In this document: positions 9,419-18,112 of the stretch, piece after piece
Layout: every line of letters starts with the position of its first letter
Numbering within the stretch: the first letter of the stretch is position 1
Notes under the pieces: model-generated
Databases searched by the model: none
What the model saw: only the letters and a program-made list of their open reading frames with translations
Told to the model about the DNA's origin: nothing
Program-made: the position numbers and the translations under genes
Assembly: GCA_027484025.1 (NCBI GenBank)
Contig: JAIXTI010000101.1
Location: 1 to 52,818, forward strand
Reading direction: 5' to 3'
Origin: a bacterium
Lineage (GTDB): Bacteria > Gemmatimonadota > Gemmatimonadetes > Gemmatimonadales > Gemmatimonadaceae
Length of the DNA stretch: 52,818 nucleotides

Positions 9419-10812
9419 CCCGTCTTGTCTTCGAGCGGATTTGCCGTGCGCTGGCGGTTGGCTGTCTGCTGGCGCTGCTGGCGTTGACGGTGCGCGACAG
9501 TCAGCGCGGCTCCCGTTCGGCACGGCGTGCTTGGGTTACGCTGTCCAGTACAGTGGGCGCCGACAGCAGTGCACGCGATCTGCAGGCGTTGCGTCGCGCG
9601 GTGCTCGCGATGGCCTCGCACGCGGGTGCGCCGGACACCGTTCTGTTGCCAATGCGCGCGGTACCGCCCGCGCCGGTGCGCGCCGCCCTGCAAGCCATGC
9701 GGGCAGCGGGGGTTCCGGTGCTGTGGGGTGATTCGACTGATGCGCGTGGCCTCGCGTTGTCTGTGTCGCGCGCACCGGTGCCCGGAGCGCCGCTCGATGT
9801 GCGGGTGAGTGGACCGCGCGGCGCGGCAGTGCAGCTTCGCGATGCGGGCGGTTTGCTCGACTCGACGGCAGCGACGGGGCTGGTGCACGCCTGGCGATTG
9901 CAGTCGGCGTCTCCGCCATTGACGGCGCAGGTGGCACACGGCCGGGCAATGGCAATGCTCCCCGACTCGGTGGCGGCGCGTCGACTCCTCGTGGTGGCCG
10001 ACCCCGGGTGGGAGAGCAAGTTCGTCGTGGCGGCCCTCGAAGAAGCCGGGTGGCAGGTGGACGGCCGCTTTCGCGTGTCGCCCACGGGTGCGGTGACGGT
10101 TGGCGCACCGCTGAAGCTCGATACGGCGCGCTACGCGGCGGTACTCGTGCTCGATAGCACCGCGGTGAATGCCGCGGCGTTGAATACCTTTGTCTCGCAG
10201 GGCGGGGGCCTCGTGCTTGGCGGTGATGCGCTTCGCATCCCGGCGATGTCGGCGTTGCGCCCGGCGCGCGCGACGTCGCTGCGGGGCGGGATTGCCGGTG
10301 CCCTGCTCACCGATACCCCGCGGCGTGGATTGGAGGCGTGGGAAGTCGAGCCCGCCGCCAACGTGGTGGTGCTCGAGGAAGACCGTGGCGATCATAGCCA
10401 CGCCGAGCCGGCACTGCTGGCCCGGCGGGTTGGCGCGGGTCGCGTGGTGGCGATGCCGTACCGCGAGACATGGCGGTGGCGCATGGAGGGGAGTGACGCC
10501 GGTGTGGCCGAGCATCGGGAGTGGTGGCACACGGCAGTGACCGCGGCGGTGGACGGGCAGCGGATGGCTTTCCCTGCTGCGGCACTGTTGACGGACGCGC
10601 TGCCCGGGGAGGCGGCGCCGTACGCGGATCTGGTGGCGCGCAGTGGTGCGCCGTTGCCGGCATGGAGCACCGACGAGGCCACGACGGCGATGCGCGACGC
10701 GTACGGCAGAGAGAACGGACGTTCGCTGCCGTGGAGTCCCCTGCTGCTGTTGAGCGCCCTTGCCGCGCTGCTCGCAGAATGGACATCGCGGCGCCTTCGC
10801 GGGTTGCGGTGA
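9415..10812 (+). CDS. Membrane-anchored GATase-like protein ending the MoxR cluster
   Basis: 465 aa from ATG 9415 in an ATGA overlap. A membrane segment lies at about residues 8-27 and a second at the extreme C-terminus (SPLLLLSALAALLAEW) with a basic tail. The periplasmic middle contains RRLLVVADPGWESKFVVAAL and AALNTFVSQGGGLVLGGD, which resemble the nucleotide-flavodoxin or GATase-like domain of the larger BatA-type proteins. It looks like the last gene of the block, since the next start is 75 bp away. The domain call is by pattern and the function is unknown. Confidence 0.65.
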   Translation: MTRLVFERICRALAVGCLLALLALTVRDSQRGSRSARRAWVTLSSTVGADSSARDLQALRRAVLAMASHAGAPDTVLLPMRAVPPAPVRAALQAMRAAGVPVLWGDSTDARGLALSVSRAPVPGAPLDVRVSGPRGAAVQLRDAGGLLDSTAATGLVHAWRLQSASPPLTAQVAHGRAMAMLPDSVAARRLLVVADPGWESKFVVAALEEAGWQVDGRFRVSPTGAVTVGAPLKLDTARYAAVLVLDSTAVNAAALNTFVSQGGGLVLGGDALRIPAMSALRPARATSLRGGIAGALLTDTPRRGLEAWEVEPAANVVVLEEDRGDHSHAEPALLARRVGAGRVVAMPYRETWRWRMEGSDAGVAEHREWWHTAVTAAVDGQRMAFPAAALLTDALPGEAAPYADLVARSGAPLPAWSTDEATTAMRDAYGRENGRSLPWSPLLLLSALAALLAEWTSRRLRGLR

Positions 10813-10887
10813 GCGGGTGTGGTGCGCAGGATGTTTCGATGAGTATGTCGAGAGCGAATCCGAGGAGCCTTTTGTGAGCGTTCGGCG

Positions 10888-11820
10888 ATGAGCACACGTG
10901 TGGCGCTGATCTCGCACCCCGATTGTGGTCGACACGACACCGGGTGGGAGCATCCGGAGCATGTCGGTCGGCTGGTGGCCATTCCGCGTGCGCTCAAGCA
11001 CGACCTGGCGCTGTTCGAAGCGCTGGAGCATGTGGAAGGGCGTCACGCCACCGAAGCCGAACTCGCGTTGGCGCACGACGCGGCCTACATCGAGCGGGTG
11101 CGTACTTTGGTGGAGCAGGGCGGTGGGCGCCTCGATCCCGACACGGTGGTGAGCGAGGGCTCGTGGGACGCCGTCACGGCAGGTGCCGGCTGCGTCCTCG
11201 ACGGCGTGGACATGGCCTTCGACGGCCGCGCGGTGCGCAGCTTCAGCGCGGTGCGTCCTCCGGGGCATCACGCGCTGCGCGATCGCGCCATGGGGTTTTG
11301 TTTGTTCGGCAACGTGGCGGTGGCGGCGCGTTACGCCATTGCCGAGCACGGTTGTGAGCGTGTGCTGGTCGTAGACTGGGACGTGCATCACGGCAACGGC
11401 ACGCAGGCGCTGGTGGAAGACGAGCCGCGCGTTCACTTCGTGAGCATGCATCAGTGGCCGTGGTATCCGGGCACTGGCGCGGCTGACGATCACGGGCCGC
11501 ACAACACAGTGTGGAACGTGCCCATGGCGCCGTCATTACCGTCTGCGCAGTACGTGCAGGCGCTGCTCGGCGCCGTCGACGCGGCCACCGCGAACTGGAC
11601 CCCGGATCTCGTGATTCTGAGCGCGGGTTTCGATTGTCTTGATGGTGACCCGCTCGGCGCGTTCACGCTCACGCTCGACGATGTGCACACGATGACGCGC
11701 GCGTTGGTGGAGCGCGCCGAGCGCTGGTGCGGTGGACGGCTGGTGAGTGCGCTGGAAGGCGGCTACGAGCCCAAGCTGCTGGCGCAGGCGGTACTGGTTC
11801 ACCTTCGGGCGCTGGCATAG
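10888..11820 (+). CDS. Histone deacetylase-family amidohydrolase
   Basis: 310 aa with the whole zinc-dependent deacetylase signature: HPDCGRHDTGWEHPEH near the start, RPPGHHA (catalytic His pair), DWDVHHGNGTQ (zinc Asp and His), YPGTG, and the second zinc Asp in SAGFDCLDGDPLG, then EGGYEP at the end. Bacterial members cleave acetylated polyamines, acetoin-related substrates or acyl-lysines; the exact substrate cannot be set here. Start ATG 10888 is preceded by GAGGAG, but that is about 20 nt away, so initiation signals are poor. It is 18 nt upstream of corA and probably cotranscribed with it. Confidence 0.93.
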   Translation: MSTRVALISHPDCGRHDTGWEHPEHVGRLVAIPRALKHDLALFEALEHVEGRHATEAELALAHDAAYIERVRTLVEQGGGRLDPDTVVSEGSWDAVTAGAGCVLDGVDMAFDGRAVRSFSAVRPPGHHALRDRAMGFCLFGNVAVAARYAIAEHGCERVLVVDWDVHHGNGTQALVEDEPRVHFVSMHQWPWYPGTGAADDHGPHNTVWNVPMAPSLPSAQYVQALLGAVDAATANWTPDLVILSAGFDCLDGDPLGAFTLTLDDVHTMTRALVERAERWCGGRLVSALEGGYEPKLLAQAVLVHLRALA

Positions 11821-11837
11821 GCACTGTGGAGCAGATC

Positions 11838-12857
11838 ATGAGTCGCATTGTACCCACGTCCGTTCCGGGGCATCCGGATCCGGCGCCGCGCACGATCTAT
11901 CGTTCGTCGTCGGGAGAACAGGTGTTGGATTGTCATCCGCGTGATGTGCCGCAGTTGCTGGCGCAGGGCGGATTGATCTGGGTGGATATCGACAGCACGG
12001 TGCGCTCGCAGCACGCCCTGCTCGAGAAGGTGTTCGGGTTTCACCCGTTGGCGGTCGAAGACACGCTCAACCCGGCGTCGCGTGTAAAGCTCGAAGAGTA
12101 TCCGGGGTTCATGTACATCGTCACGCGTGCCGTGACGTTTGCCTCGGGCACGGACGACCCGTACGACCTCGAAACAAAGGATCTGCACTGTTTCCTGGGG
12201 CCGCGCTATCTGGTGACGGTGCACGCGGGGCCGCTGCCAGTGCTCGATACGGTGTTCGACAACGTGCATCGTTCGCCTGAGCTCCTGTCACGCGGCGTCG
12301 AGCGTGTATTGCACAGCGTGCTCGACTCGTCTGTCGATGCGTATTTCCCTATTCTCGACCAGGTCGACGAGTTCATCGACGGTCTCGAGGAACGGGTGTT
12401 CGTGGATTTCGATCAGGATGCGCTACGCGACGTGTTCAAGGTGAAGCGGCTGGTGCTGTCGTTGCGCCGCTACCTGCAGCCGTCGCGCGAAGTGCTCAAC
12501 GTGCTGACCAACCGTCCCACTGTGCTCATCTCGCCGGAAGCGCAGATTTATTTCCGCGACATTTACGATCATGTGCTGCGCATCAACGACGCGCTCGATA
12601 CGTATCGGGATCTCCTCAGCAGCACGATGGAATCGTACCTGTCGCAGGTGTCGAACCGGTTGGGCGCGACCACGAAGGGGCTGAGCGTGGTGGCGACGAT
12701 GTCGCTGCCCTTCGTGGTGGTGAGCGGCATGTGGGGGATGAACTTCACCAATATCCCGCTGTCGCAGTGGCGGTACGGGTTTCTGGCGCTCTTGCTGGCG
12801 CAACTGGGGCTGGGCGGGTTGCTCCTGCTGCTGCTGCGTCGTCAACGGTTGTTATGA
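11838..12857 (+). CDS. corA: CorA-type magnesium/cobalt transporter
   Basis: 339 aa. The N-terminal two thirds form the soluble funnel (WVDIDS, FHPLAVEDTLNPASRVKLEEYPGF). The long helix covers about residues 165-280, and two C-terminal membrane helices follow. The selectivity motif GMWGMNF includes the invariant GMN at the end of TM1, and the C-terminus is basic as usual. CorA forms homopentamers that let Mg2+ enter, gated by bound Mg2+. ATG 11838 aligns with family length. An upstream in-frame extension would run into the deacetylase gene and is unlikely. Confidence 0.95.
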   Translation: MSRIVPTSVPGHPDPAPRTIYRSSSGEQVLDCHPRDVPQLLAQGGLIWVDIDSTVRSQHALLEKVFGFHPLAVEDTLNPASRVKLEEYPGFMYIVTRAVTFASGTDDPYDLETKDLHCFLGPRYLVTVHAGPLPVLDTVFDNVHRSPELLSRGVERVLHSVLDSSVDAYFPILDQVDEFIDGLEERVFVDFDQDALRDVFKVKRLVLSLRRYLQPSREVLNVLTNRPTVLISPEAQIYFRDIYDHVLRINDALDTYRDLLSSTMESYLSQVSNRLGATTKGLSVVATMSLPFVVVSGMWGMNFTNIPLSQWRYGFLALLLAQLGLGGLLLLLLRRQRLL

Positions 12858-12908
12858 GTTTCCAGCAGCCGACCAGCCGTCCCCACTTTCCCCACGCGCT
12901 CCAGCCAC

Positions 12909-13907
12909 ATGTTTTGTCCTGAATGCGGCACCTGGAGCCGAGCCGCCGCCCCCCGGTGTACGCGGTGCAACGTGCCGCTTCCCGAGGTGTCGGCGCCGCC
13001 CATCGACATTCCCGACGAGGAGTTGCGGGAGCTGCGCCAGGCCACGGGGAACCGCTATACCGTGGTGAAGCGACTGGGGAGCGGCGGGATGGCTCACGTG
13101 TACCTGGCCCGGCACGCCGTGCTGGGCCGCCCGCTGGTGATCAAGGTGCTGCATCGCACGCTGGCGCTCGAACCCGAAATGCGGGAGCGGTTCCGCCGGG
13201 AGGCCGAGGCGGCCTCGCGGCTGGTGCACCCGTACATCTGCGCCATTGCCGACATGGGTACTTCGGGGGACCTCGAGTACCTGGCGATGCCGTACTATGC
13301 CGGCGGCTCGCTGGCCGACCTGCTGTCGCGCCGGAAGACGGTGTCGGCGGGGACGGCCGCCTCCGTGGCGGCGCAGGTCGCCACGGCGCTCGACTACGCA
13401 CATCGGCACGGGGTGGTGCACCGGGACATCAAGCCCGACAACATCCTGTTTGACGAAGATGGGAATGTGGCGCTCACCGACTTCGGCATCGCCACGGCGC
13501 GCTTCCATGGCCGACTGACGGCCAGCGGCCGCGCGATGGGCACGCCGCACTATATGAGCCCCGAACAGGCGATGGGGCGGCTCGTGGACGGCCGCAGCGA
13601 CCTGTACGCGGTGGGGCTGCTGCTGTACGAGATGCTGCTGGGGCACCCGCCCTTCGACGGTGACGACTCGTACGCCGTGGGCTACAAGCATGTGCATGAA
13701 GCCCCGGTGGCCCCCGATCAGGTGGACACGCGGGTGCCGGCGGCGCTGAGCGCGATCGTGATGAAATGTCTCGCCAAACAGGCGTCGGATCGTTACGATC
13801 GAGGCTTCGAACTTGCCGATGCGCTCGTGGAGTTTCTGGCCAGCACGGGCGGCGCCGAGTTCCGGTCGGCCCGTACTGCGCGCGCGTCGGGGCTCACGCC
13901 CTACTGA
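12909..13907 (+). CDS. Soluble Ser/Thr protein kinase with N-terminal zinc ribbon
   Basis: 332 aa. The first 20 residues form a four-Cys zinc ribbon (C-x2-C at 3 and 6, C-x2-C at 17 and 20). The Hanks-type kinase domain spans about 45-310: glycine loop LGSGGMAHVYLA, VIKVL lysine, HRDIKPDN near 171-178, DFG at about 191, GTPHYMSPEQ activation segment, and DLYAVGLLLYEMLLG. All catalytic residues are present, so it should be active. Unlike PknB it has no transmembrane helix or PASTA domains and is probably cytosolic. A PP2C phosphatase at 34015 is a possible antagonist, but the two genes are 20 kb apart. Confidence 0.93.
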   Translation: MFCPECGTWSRAAAPRCTRCNVPLPEVSAPPIDIPDEELRELRQATGNRYTVVKRLGSGGMAHVYLARHAVLGRPLVIKVLHRTLALEPEMRERFRREAEAASRLVHPYICAIADMGTSGDLEYLAMPYYAGGSLADLLSRRKTVSAGTAASVAAQVATALDYAHRHGVVHRDIKPDNILFDEDGNVALTDFGIATARFHGRLTASGRAMGTPHYMSPEQAMGRLVDGRSDLYAVGLLLYEMLLGHPPFDGDDSYAVGYKHVHEAPVAPDQVDTRVPAALSAIVMKCLAKQASDRYDRGFELADALVEFLASTGGAEFRSARTARASGLTPY

Positions 13908-13969
13908 GTTGACGAGCACGGGGGAGCGGGCCGGGCGGGCAGCCAGCGACTTCCCACTCCCGTTCTCTC

Positions 13970-14995
13970 ATGCAACTGCACGCAGAAATCGTCACGGTGC
14001 ACACCAAGCACCCGTTCATCATCGCGCGGGGCGGGCGGAGCGAGTACCGCGTGGTGTGGGTGCGCCTCGTCGACCGCGACGGCGCTGAGGGGTGGGGCGA
14101 GGCGTCGCCGAGCAGCTTTTACGGCGAGACCGCCGACTCGGTGATGGTGGCGTTGCAACGTCTGGCGCCGCTGCTGGAGCACGCTGACGCGTGGAGCATC
14201 GAGGCGATCGAGCGCGAGCTGGAGCGTGCGCTGCGCTGGAACGCGTCGGCACGGTGCGCGGTGAGCGCGGCGCTGCACGATCTCATGGGGAAGCGCCTGG
14301 GCGTTCCCGTGTGGAAGCTGTGGGGGCTCGATGCCAAGGCCGCACCGCTGTCGAGCTTTACGATCGGCATTGCGCCCGACGAAACGACGTTGCGCTCGCG
14401 TGTGCGCGAAGCCGCGCATCTGCCCATTCTCAAGATCAAGCTGGGCTCGAGCTGGGATCGCGACGTGCTGCGCATCGTGCGTGAGGAAGCGCCGAAGGCC
14501 ATTCTGCGTGTCGATGCGAATTGCGCGTGGACGGCGAAGCAGGCGCTGGGCATGCTCGACACACTCAACGCGGTGGGCGTGGACATGTTGGAGCAGCCGT
14601 TGCCGCCGGATGATCTGGCGGGGCTCAAGTTCGTGCGTGATCGCGCGAACATTCCCGTCGTGGCCGACGAGTCCTGCTTGGTCGCATCGGACATTCCCAA
14701 GTTGGAAGGGATCGTCGACGGCGTGAACATCAAGCTCGCGAAGTGCGGCTCGCTTCGAGAGGCGTTGCGCATGATTGCGGTGGCGCGTGCGCACGGGATG
14801 CGCGTGATGTGCGGGTGCATGATCGAGACGACGCTTGGCATTGCGGCAGCAGCGCATTTCTCGCCGCTGCTCGATGATGCAGATCTCGACGGGGCGGCGT
14901 TGTTGGCGGACGATCCCTTCGTGGGAACGGGGTTTGTGGAGGGGCAGGTGGTGTTGACCGAGCACGTCGGGCTCGGTGTGTCAACCAAGCCATGA
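13970..14995 (+). CDS. Dipeptide (L-Ala-D/L-Glu type) epimerase, enolase superfamily
   Basis: 341 aa of the muconate-cycloisomerase subgroup. Catalytic lysine motif KIKLG (about residue 162), metal ligands in RVDANCAW, LEQPLP and ADES, and the second catalytic lysine in KLAKCG are all present in order. N-terminal capping domain begins with TVHTKHPFIIARGG. Dipeptide epimerases convert L-Ala-D-Glu released from murein to L-Ala-L-Glu, allowing degradation of the peptide. That fits the muropeptide genes further along, although the fine substrate could be another dipeptide. It overlaps the next gene by ATGA. Confidence 0.85.
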   Translation: MQLHAEIVTVHTKHPFIIARGGRSEYRVVWVRLVDRDGAEGWGEASPSSFYGETADSVMVALQRLAPLLEHADAWSIEAIERELERALRWNASARCAVSAALHDLMGKRLGVPVWKLWGLDAKAAPLSSFTIGIAPDETTLRSRVREAAHLPILKIKLGSSWDRDVLRIVREEAPKAILRVDANCAWTAKQALGMLDTLNAVGVDMLEQPLPPDDLAGLKFVRDRANIPVVADESCLVASDIPKLEGIVDGVNIKLAKCGSLREALRMIAVARAHGMRVMCGCMIETTLGIAAAAHFSPLLDDADLDGAALLADDPFVGTGFVEGQVVLTEHVGLGVSTKP

Positions 14996-15681
14996 TTGTC
15001 ATGGCATCACCCGTGGTACCGTCGCGACGAGTGGCCCCATTCACGGCCGTGCTGTCTGCGGCCGGGTTGGTAACCGTGACCGTCTTTGCCGCGCCGATGT
15101 ACGCCCAGATGCCGGCCGTGCACGCCACGGCGCGCTTCGGGTTGGGGATGCCGAGTGACGACTACCAAACTGCGTGCGGATACGTCAGCCCAGCGTTCAG
15201 CGTCGATGTGCAAGGGAGTGGCCGCCTCTTTCCGCACATTGCGCTCGACCACTTCGCGGGCGCCGGCGGCGGTGACATCGCGTGTCTCGCCGGAGATCCG
15301 AGCACGACCACGGCGCGCGGCGGTCTGCAGTTGGACGGCGCGACCCGCCTTGGTGTGGGGGCCGGCGCGCGCATCGGGAGCAATCGCGCGCAACTCGAGG
15401 CGCTCGTTTCGGCTGGCGTCGTGTCGGGCCAGAACGGTTTCGTGCCTCCCGGTGCATCCTCTCGGGGGACGATCGTGCCCCATGTCGGCGGGCAACTGGC
15501 CGTCGTCGCGAATCGACACGTCGTGCTGTCGGCAGCCGCGCACTGGACCCGTCTGACCTTGGACGTTACATCGAACGGCACTGGTGCGGTGGAGAGGCGC
15601 CGGTCGTGGTCGCCCATGGTCACCATGCAGATTGGGGCGCGCATCCCTCTCGTTCGGCGACAAGCAGTCATCGCGCCGTAA
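14992..15681 (+). CDS. Secreted or outer-membrane protein of unknown function
   Basis: 229 aa from ATG 14992 in the upstream stop; ATG 15001 is also possible. A signal peptide is clear: basic start, hydrophobic core VLSAAGLVTVTVFAAP and cleavage near Y-A-Q-M at about residue 37. The mature part has alternating hydrophobic and polar beta strands rich in Gly, and ends with a strand-like MVTMQIGARIPL segment. It could be a small barrel, but it lacks the usual C-terminal aromatic residue. I do not recognise the family. Confidence 0.6.
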   Translation: MIVMASPVVPSRRVAPFTAVLSAAGLVTVTVFAAPMYAQMPAVHATARFGLGMPSDDYQTACGYVSPAFSVDVQGSGRLFPHIALDHFAGAGGGDIACLAGDPSTTTARGGLQLDGATRLGVGAGARIGSNRAQLEALVSAGVVSGQNGFVPPGASSRGTIVPHVGGQLAVVANRHVVLSAAAHWTRLTLDVTSNGTGAVERRRSWSPMVTMQIGARIPLVRRQAVIAP

Positions 15682-15705
15682 GTCACCGACGCTACGCGCC
15701 TTCAT

Positions 15706-15738
15706 CAGCGATCAGATCGCTGGATTGGTTTTCTTTCT
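15706..15738 (+). terminator. Possible weak terminator after the secreted-protein gene
   Basis: CAGCGAT and ATCGCTG form a 7-bp stem with a 3-nt loop at 15706-15722, followed by the T-rich run GATTGGTTTTCTTTCT. It sits 25 nt after the 15681 stop and before priA. The T tract is interrupted, so termination may be partial. Confidence 0.4.
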
Positions 15739-15773
15739 CCGTGGACGGTGACGGAGCGGTGACGGGACCGGGT

Positions 15774-15779
15774 TAAATT
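15774..15779 (+). promoter_or_regulatory. Candidate -10 box (TAAATT) 6 nt before priA
   Basis: An AT-rich hexamer in a GC-rich region, ending exactly 6 nt before ATG 15786. There is no Shine-Dalgarno (the intervening bases are pyrimidine-rich), so a leaderless start is plausible. Confidence 0.45.
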
Positions 15780-15785
15780 CCTCCT

Positions 15786-18062
15786 ATGTCATCCACGGTC
15801 CGTTGCATTGAGGTTGCGCTGGCGGTGCCGCTGTTCCGCACGTTCACGTACAGCGTGCCGGACGGTGTGGCGTGGCCTATTGCGGCGGGATCGCGTGTGC
15901 TGGTGCCGTTTCGCAATCGGGCCGAGATCGGTATTTGCCTGGGGGAGACGGCGCCGCCCGACGGGGTGAAGCTCAAGCCCATTCAGGCGGTGGTCGACAG
16001 CACGCCGTCGCTCCCCGACGCGCTGCTGCAGACGGCCCGCTGGATCAGCGACTGGTATGCGGCGCCCTTGGGGCTCACGCTGCGCAGCATGCTGCCCACG
16101 CCGCTTACGCAGGCCAAGTCGCCGGCACCGGTGGCCAAGACGCAGCGCGTTGTGCGCATCCTGCTCGAACTGCCGTCGCTGCTGCAGCGTGAGCAGACCT
16201 TCGCGCGCGCCAAGCAACAGCGGGCGGTGTACGACTTGCTCGAGGCGCAGGGTGGAGTGGCCCCGCTCGAGTCGCTGCGCGTGCAAGCCAATTGCTCGGC
16301 GGGGGTCATAACGGCCATGGCCAAGCGCGGGCTGGTGGAGGTGCGCGACGAGGTCATGCAACGCGATCCATTCGCCGAACGGGCGGGCGTGGCGCCGCCG
16401 CCCAATCCATCGGCGGCGCAGCGCGACGTCATCGATGCCATTCTGCGTGGTGATCCGGGGCAGGTGTTTCTCTTGCACGGCATTACCGGCAGCGGCAAGA
16501 CGCTCGTGTACATCGAAGTGCTGCGCGAGGTGCTGCGCACGCAAGGGCGCACCGCCATCGTGCTGGTGCCGGAAATCGCGCTCACCTCGCAAACGGTCGA
16601 TCGTTTCCGTGGCGCGTTCGGTGATGATGTGGCGGTGTTGCACTCGGGGCTCAGCGACGGCGAGCGTCTCGATGCGTGGCAGTCGTTACGCCGTGGCGAG
16701 CGGCGCATTGCGGTAGGTGCACGCTCGGCGTTGTTCGCCCCGCTCGAGCGCGTGGGTGTGGTGATCGTTGATGAAGAGCACGAGAGCAGCTACAAGCAAT
16801 CGGAAACGCCGCGCTATCATGCACGCGAAGCGGCCATCGTGCGCGCGCGCGCCGAAGGGGCGTTGGTGGTGCTGGGGAGCGCGACGCCGAGTCTCGAGAG
16901 TTGGGAACGGGCCGATCGTGGGCAGGCGGTACGTCTGTCGCTTCCCGACCGGGCGGGCGGCGCGCAGTTGCCGCCGGTGCAGGTGGTGGACATGCGCGTG
17001 GCCACCAAGGAGGCGCTGGCCGCGCGCAGTCCGCAGGCGCCATACGACCCCATGCTGAGTGTGTTCAGCACCACATTGCTGGCCGCCATCGAATCACGCT
17101 TGCATCGGGGCGAACAAAGTCTGTTGCTCCTCAACCGTCGCGGCTTCGCGGCGTTCGTGCAGTGTCACGCGTGTGGCGACGTGCAGGTGTGCCCGCACTG
17201 CAGTATTTCACTCACCTATCATCGCGTGCCCGAAGCGCTGGTGTGTCACTACTGCCAGTATCAGCACGACATGCCGTCGCTGTGTCCACAGTGTGCGAGC
17301 GACAAGTTGCAGCGGCGCGGGCTGGGGACGCAGCAGGTGGAGAAGCTGGTCGCCGAGCGCTTTCCCGAAGCGCGTATTGCGCGCATGGATGTGGATACCA
17401 CCAGCGGCAAGTGGGCGCACACGCAGATTCTCGACCGTGTGGGGCGTGGCGAGGTGGACATTCTGCTCGGCACGCAGATGATCGCCAAAGGGCTCGATTT
17501 CCCCAACGTCACGCTGGTGGGTGTCATCGACGCCGACACGGGGCTCAATCTGCCGGACTTTCGCGCGTCGGAGCGGACGTTTCAGCTACTCAGTCAGGTG
17601 GCGGGTCGCGCGGGGCGTGGCCCCAAGGGCGGCGATGTCGTCGTGCAAACGCGCATGCCACACGCGCATGCCGTCCAGCACGCGCTTACGCACAACTTTT
17701 TGGGGTTCGTGCGCGAGGAGCTGGGCGCGCGTCGGCATCCGGCGTATCCGCCGTTCGTCCACATTGCCAACGTGATCGTGAGCGGCGTGCATCAGGGCGC
17801 CACGGCGGCCGCGGCGACGGAGGCGGCCGAGTGGGTGACGCAGCTCATGAAGCGCCAAGGGCTGCGCGATCTGGTGCTGGTGGGGCCGGCGCCGTGTCCC
17901 ATCGATCGCATCAAGGACCGGTGGCGCTGGCATTTTCTGCTCAAGAGCTCACAGCCAAAGCTCATGACGCGGGTGGCGCGCTACGTCGCGGAGCGGTGTC
18001 CGGTACCCAAGGATTCGGAGTTGCGGCTGGTGGTGGACCGGGACCCGGTGAGTTTGTTGTAG
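15786..18062 (+). CDS. priA: Primosomal replication-restart helicase PriA
   Basis: 758 aa, close to the usual 730-800. The N-terminal 3'-DNA-binding domain covers about 1-105. Walker A is GITGSGKT at about 232-239 and the DEEH box is near 328. Four C-x2-C pairs from about residue 460 (CHAC, CPHC, CHYC, CPQC) make the zinc-binding insertion. Helicase C-terminal motifs follow: LGTQMIAKGLDFPNV and QVAGRAGRG. PriA reloads the replisome at stalled forks. No primosome partner gene lies next to it. Confidence 0.96.
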   Translation: MSSTVRCIEVALAVPLFRTFTYSVPDGVAWPIAAGSRVLVPFRNRAEIGICLGETAPPDGVKLKPIQAVVDSTPSLPDALLQTARWISDWYAAPLGLTLRSMLPTPLTQAKSPAPVAKTQRVVRILLELPSLLQREQTFARAKQQRAVYDLLEAQGGVAPLESLRVQANCSAGVITAMAKRGLVEVRDEVMQRDPFAERAGVAPPPNPSAAQRDVIDAILRGDPGQVFLLHGITGSGKTLVYIEVLREVLRTQGRTAIVLVPEIALTSQTVDRFRGAFGDDVAVLHSGLSDGERLDAWQSLRRGERRIAVGARSALFAPLERVGVVIVDEEHESSYKQSETPRYHAREAAIVRARAEGALVVLGSATPSLESWERADRGQAVRLSLPDRAGGAQLPPVQVVDMRVATKEALAARSPQAPYDPMLSVFSTTLLAAIESRLHRGEQSLLLLNRRGFAAFVQCHACGDVQVCPHCSISLTYHRVPEALVCHYCQYQHDMPSLCPQCASDKLQRRGLGTQQVEKLVAERFPEARIARMDVDTTSGKWAHTQILDRVGRGEVDILLGTQMIAKGLDFPNVTLVGVIDADTGLNLPDFRASERTFQLLSQVAGRAGRGPKGGDVVVQTRMPHAHAVQHALTHNFLGFVREELGARRHPAYPPFVHIANVIVSGVHQGATAAAATEAAEWVTQLMKRQGLRDLVLVGPAPCPIDRIKDRWRWHFLLKSSQPKLMTRVARYVAERCPVPKDSELRLVVDRDPVSLL

Positions 18063-18100
18063 CGCGACGGAGGTGCGCTCGCGTCGTCCTGTTTGCGCAT

Positions 18101-18106
18101 TAGACT
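18101..18106 (+). promoter_or_regulatory. Candidate -10 box (TAGACT) 6 nt before the aminotransferase
   Basis: TAGACT followed by TCGGGG and then ATG 18113. There is no purine-rich ribosome-binding site further upstream, and the -35 position is not conserved. The spacing matches the other TANNNT-N6-start cases in this window. Confidence 0.45.
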
Positions 18107-18112
18107 TCGGGG

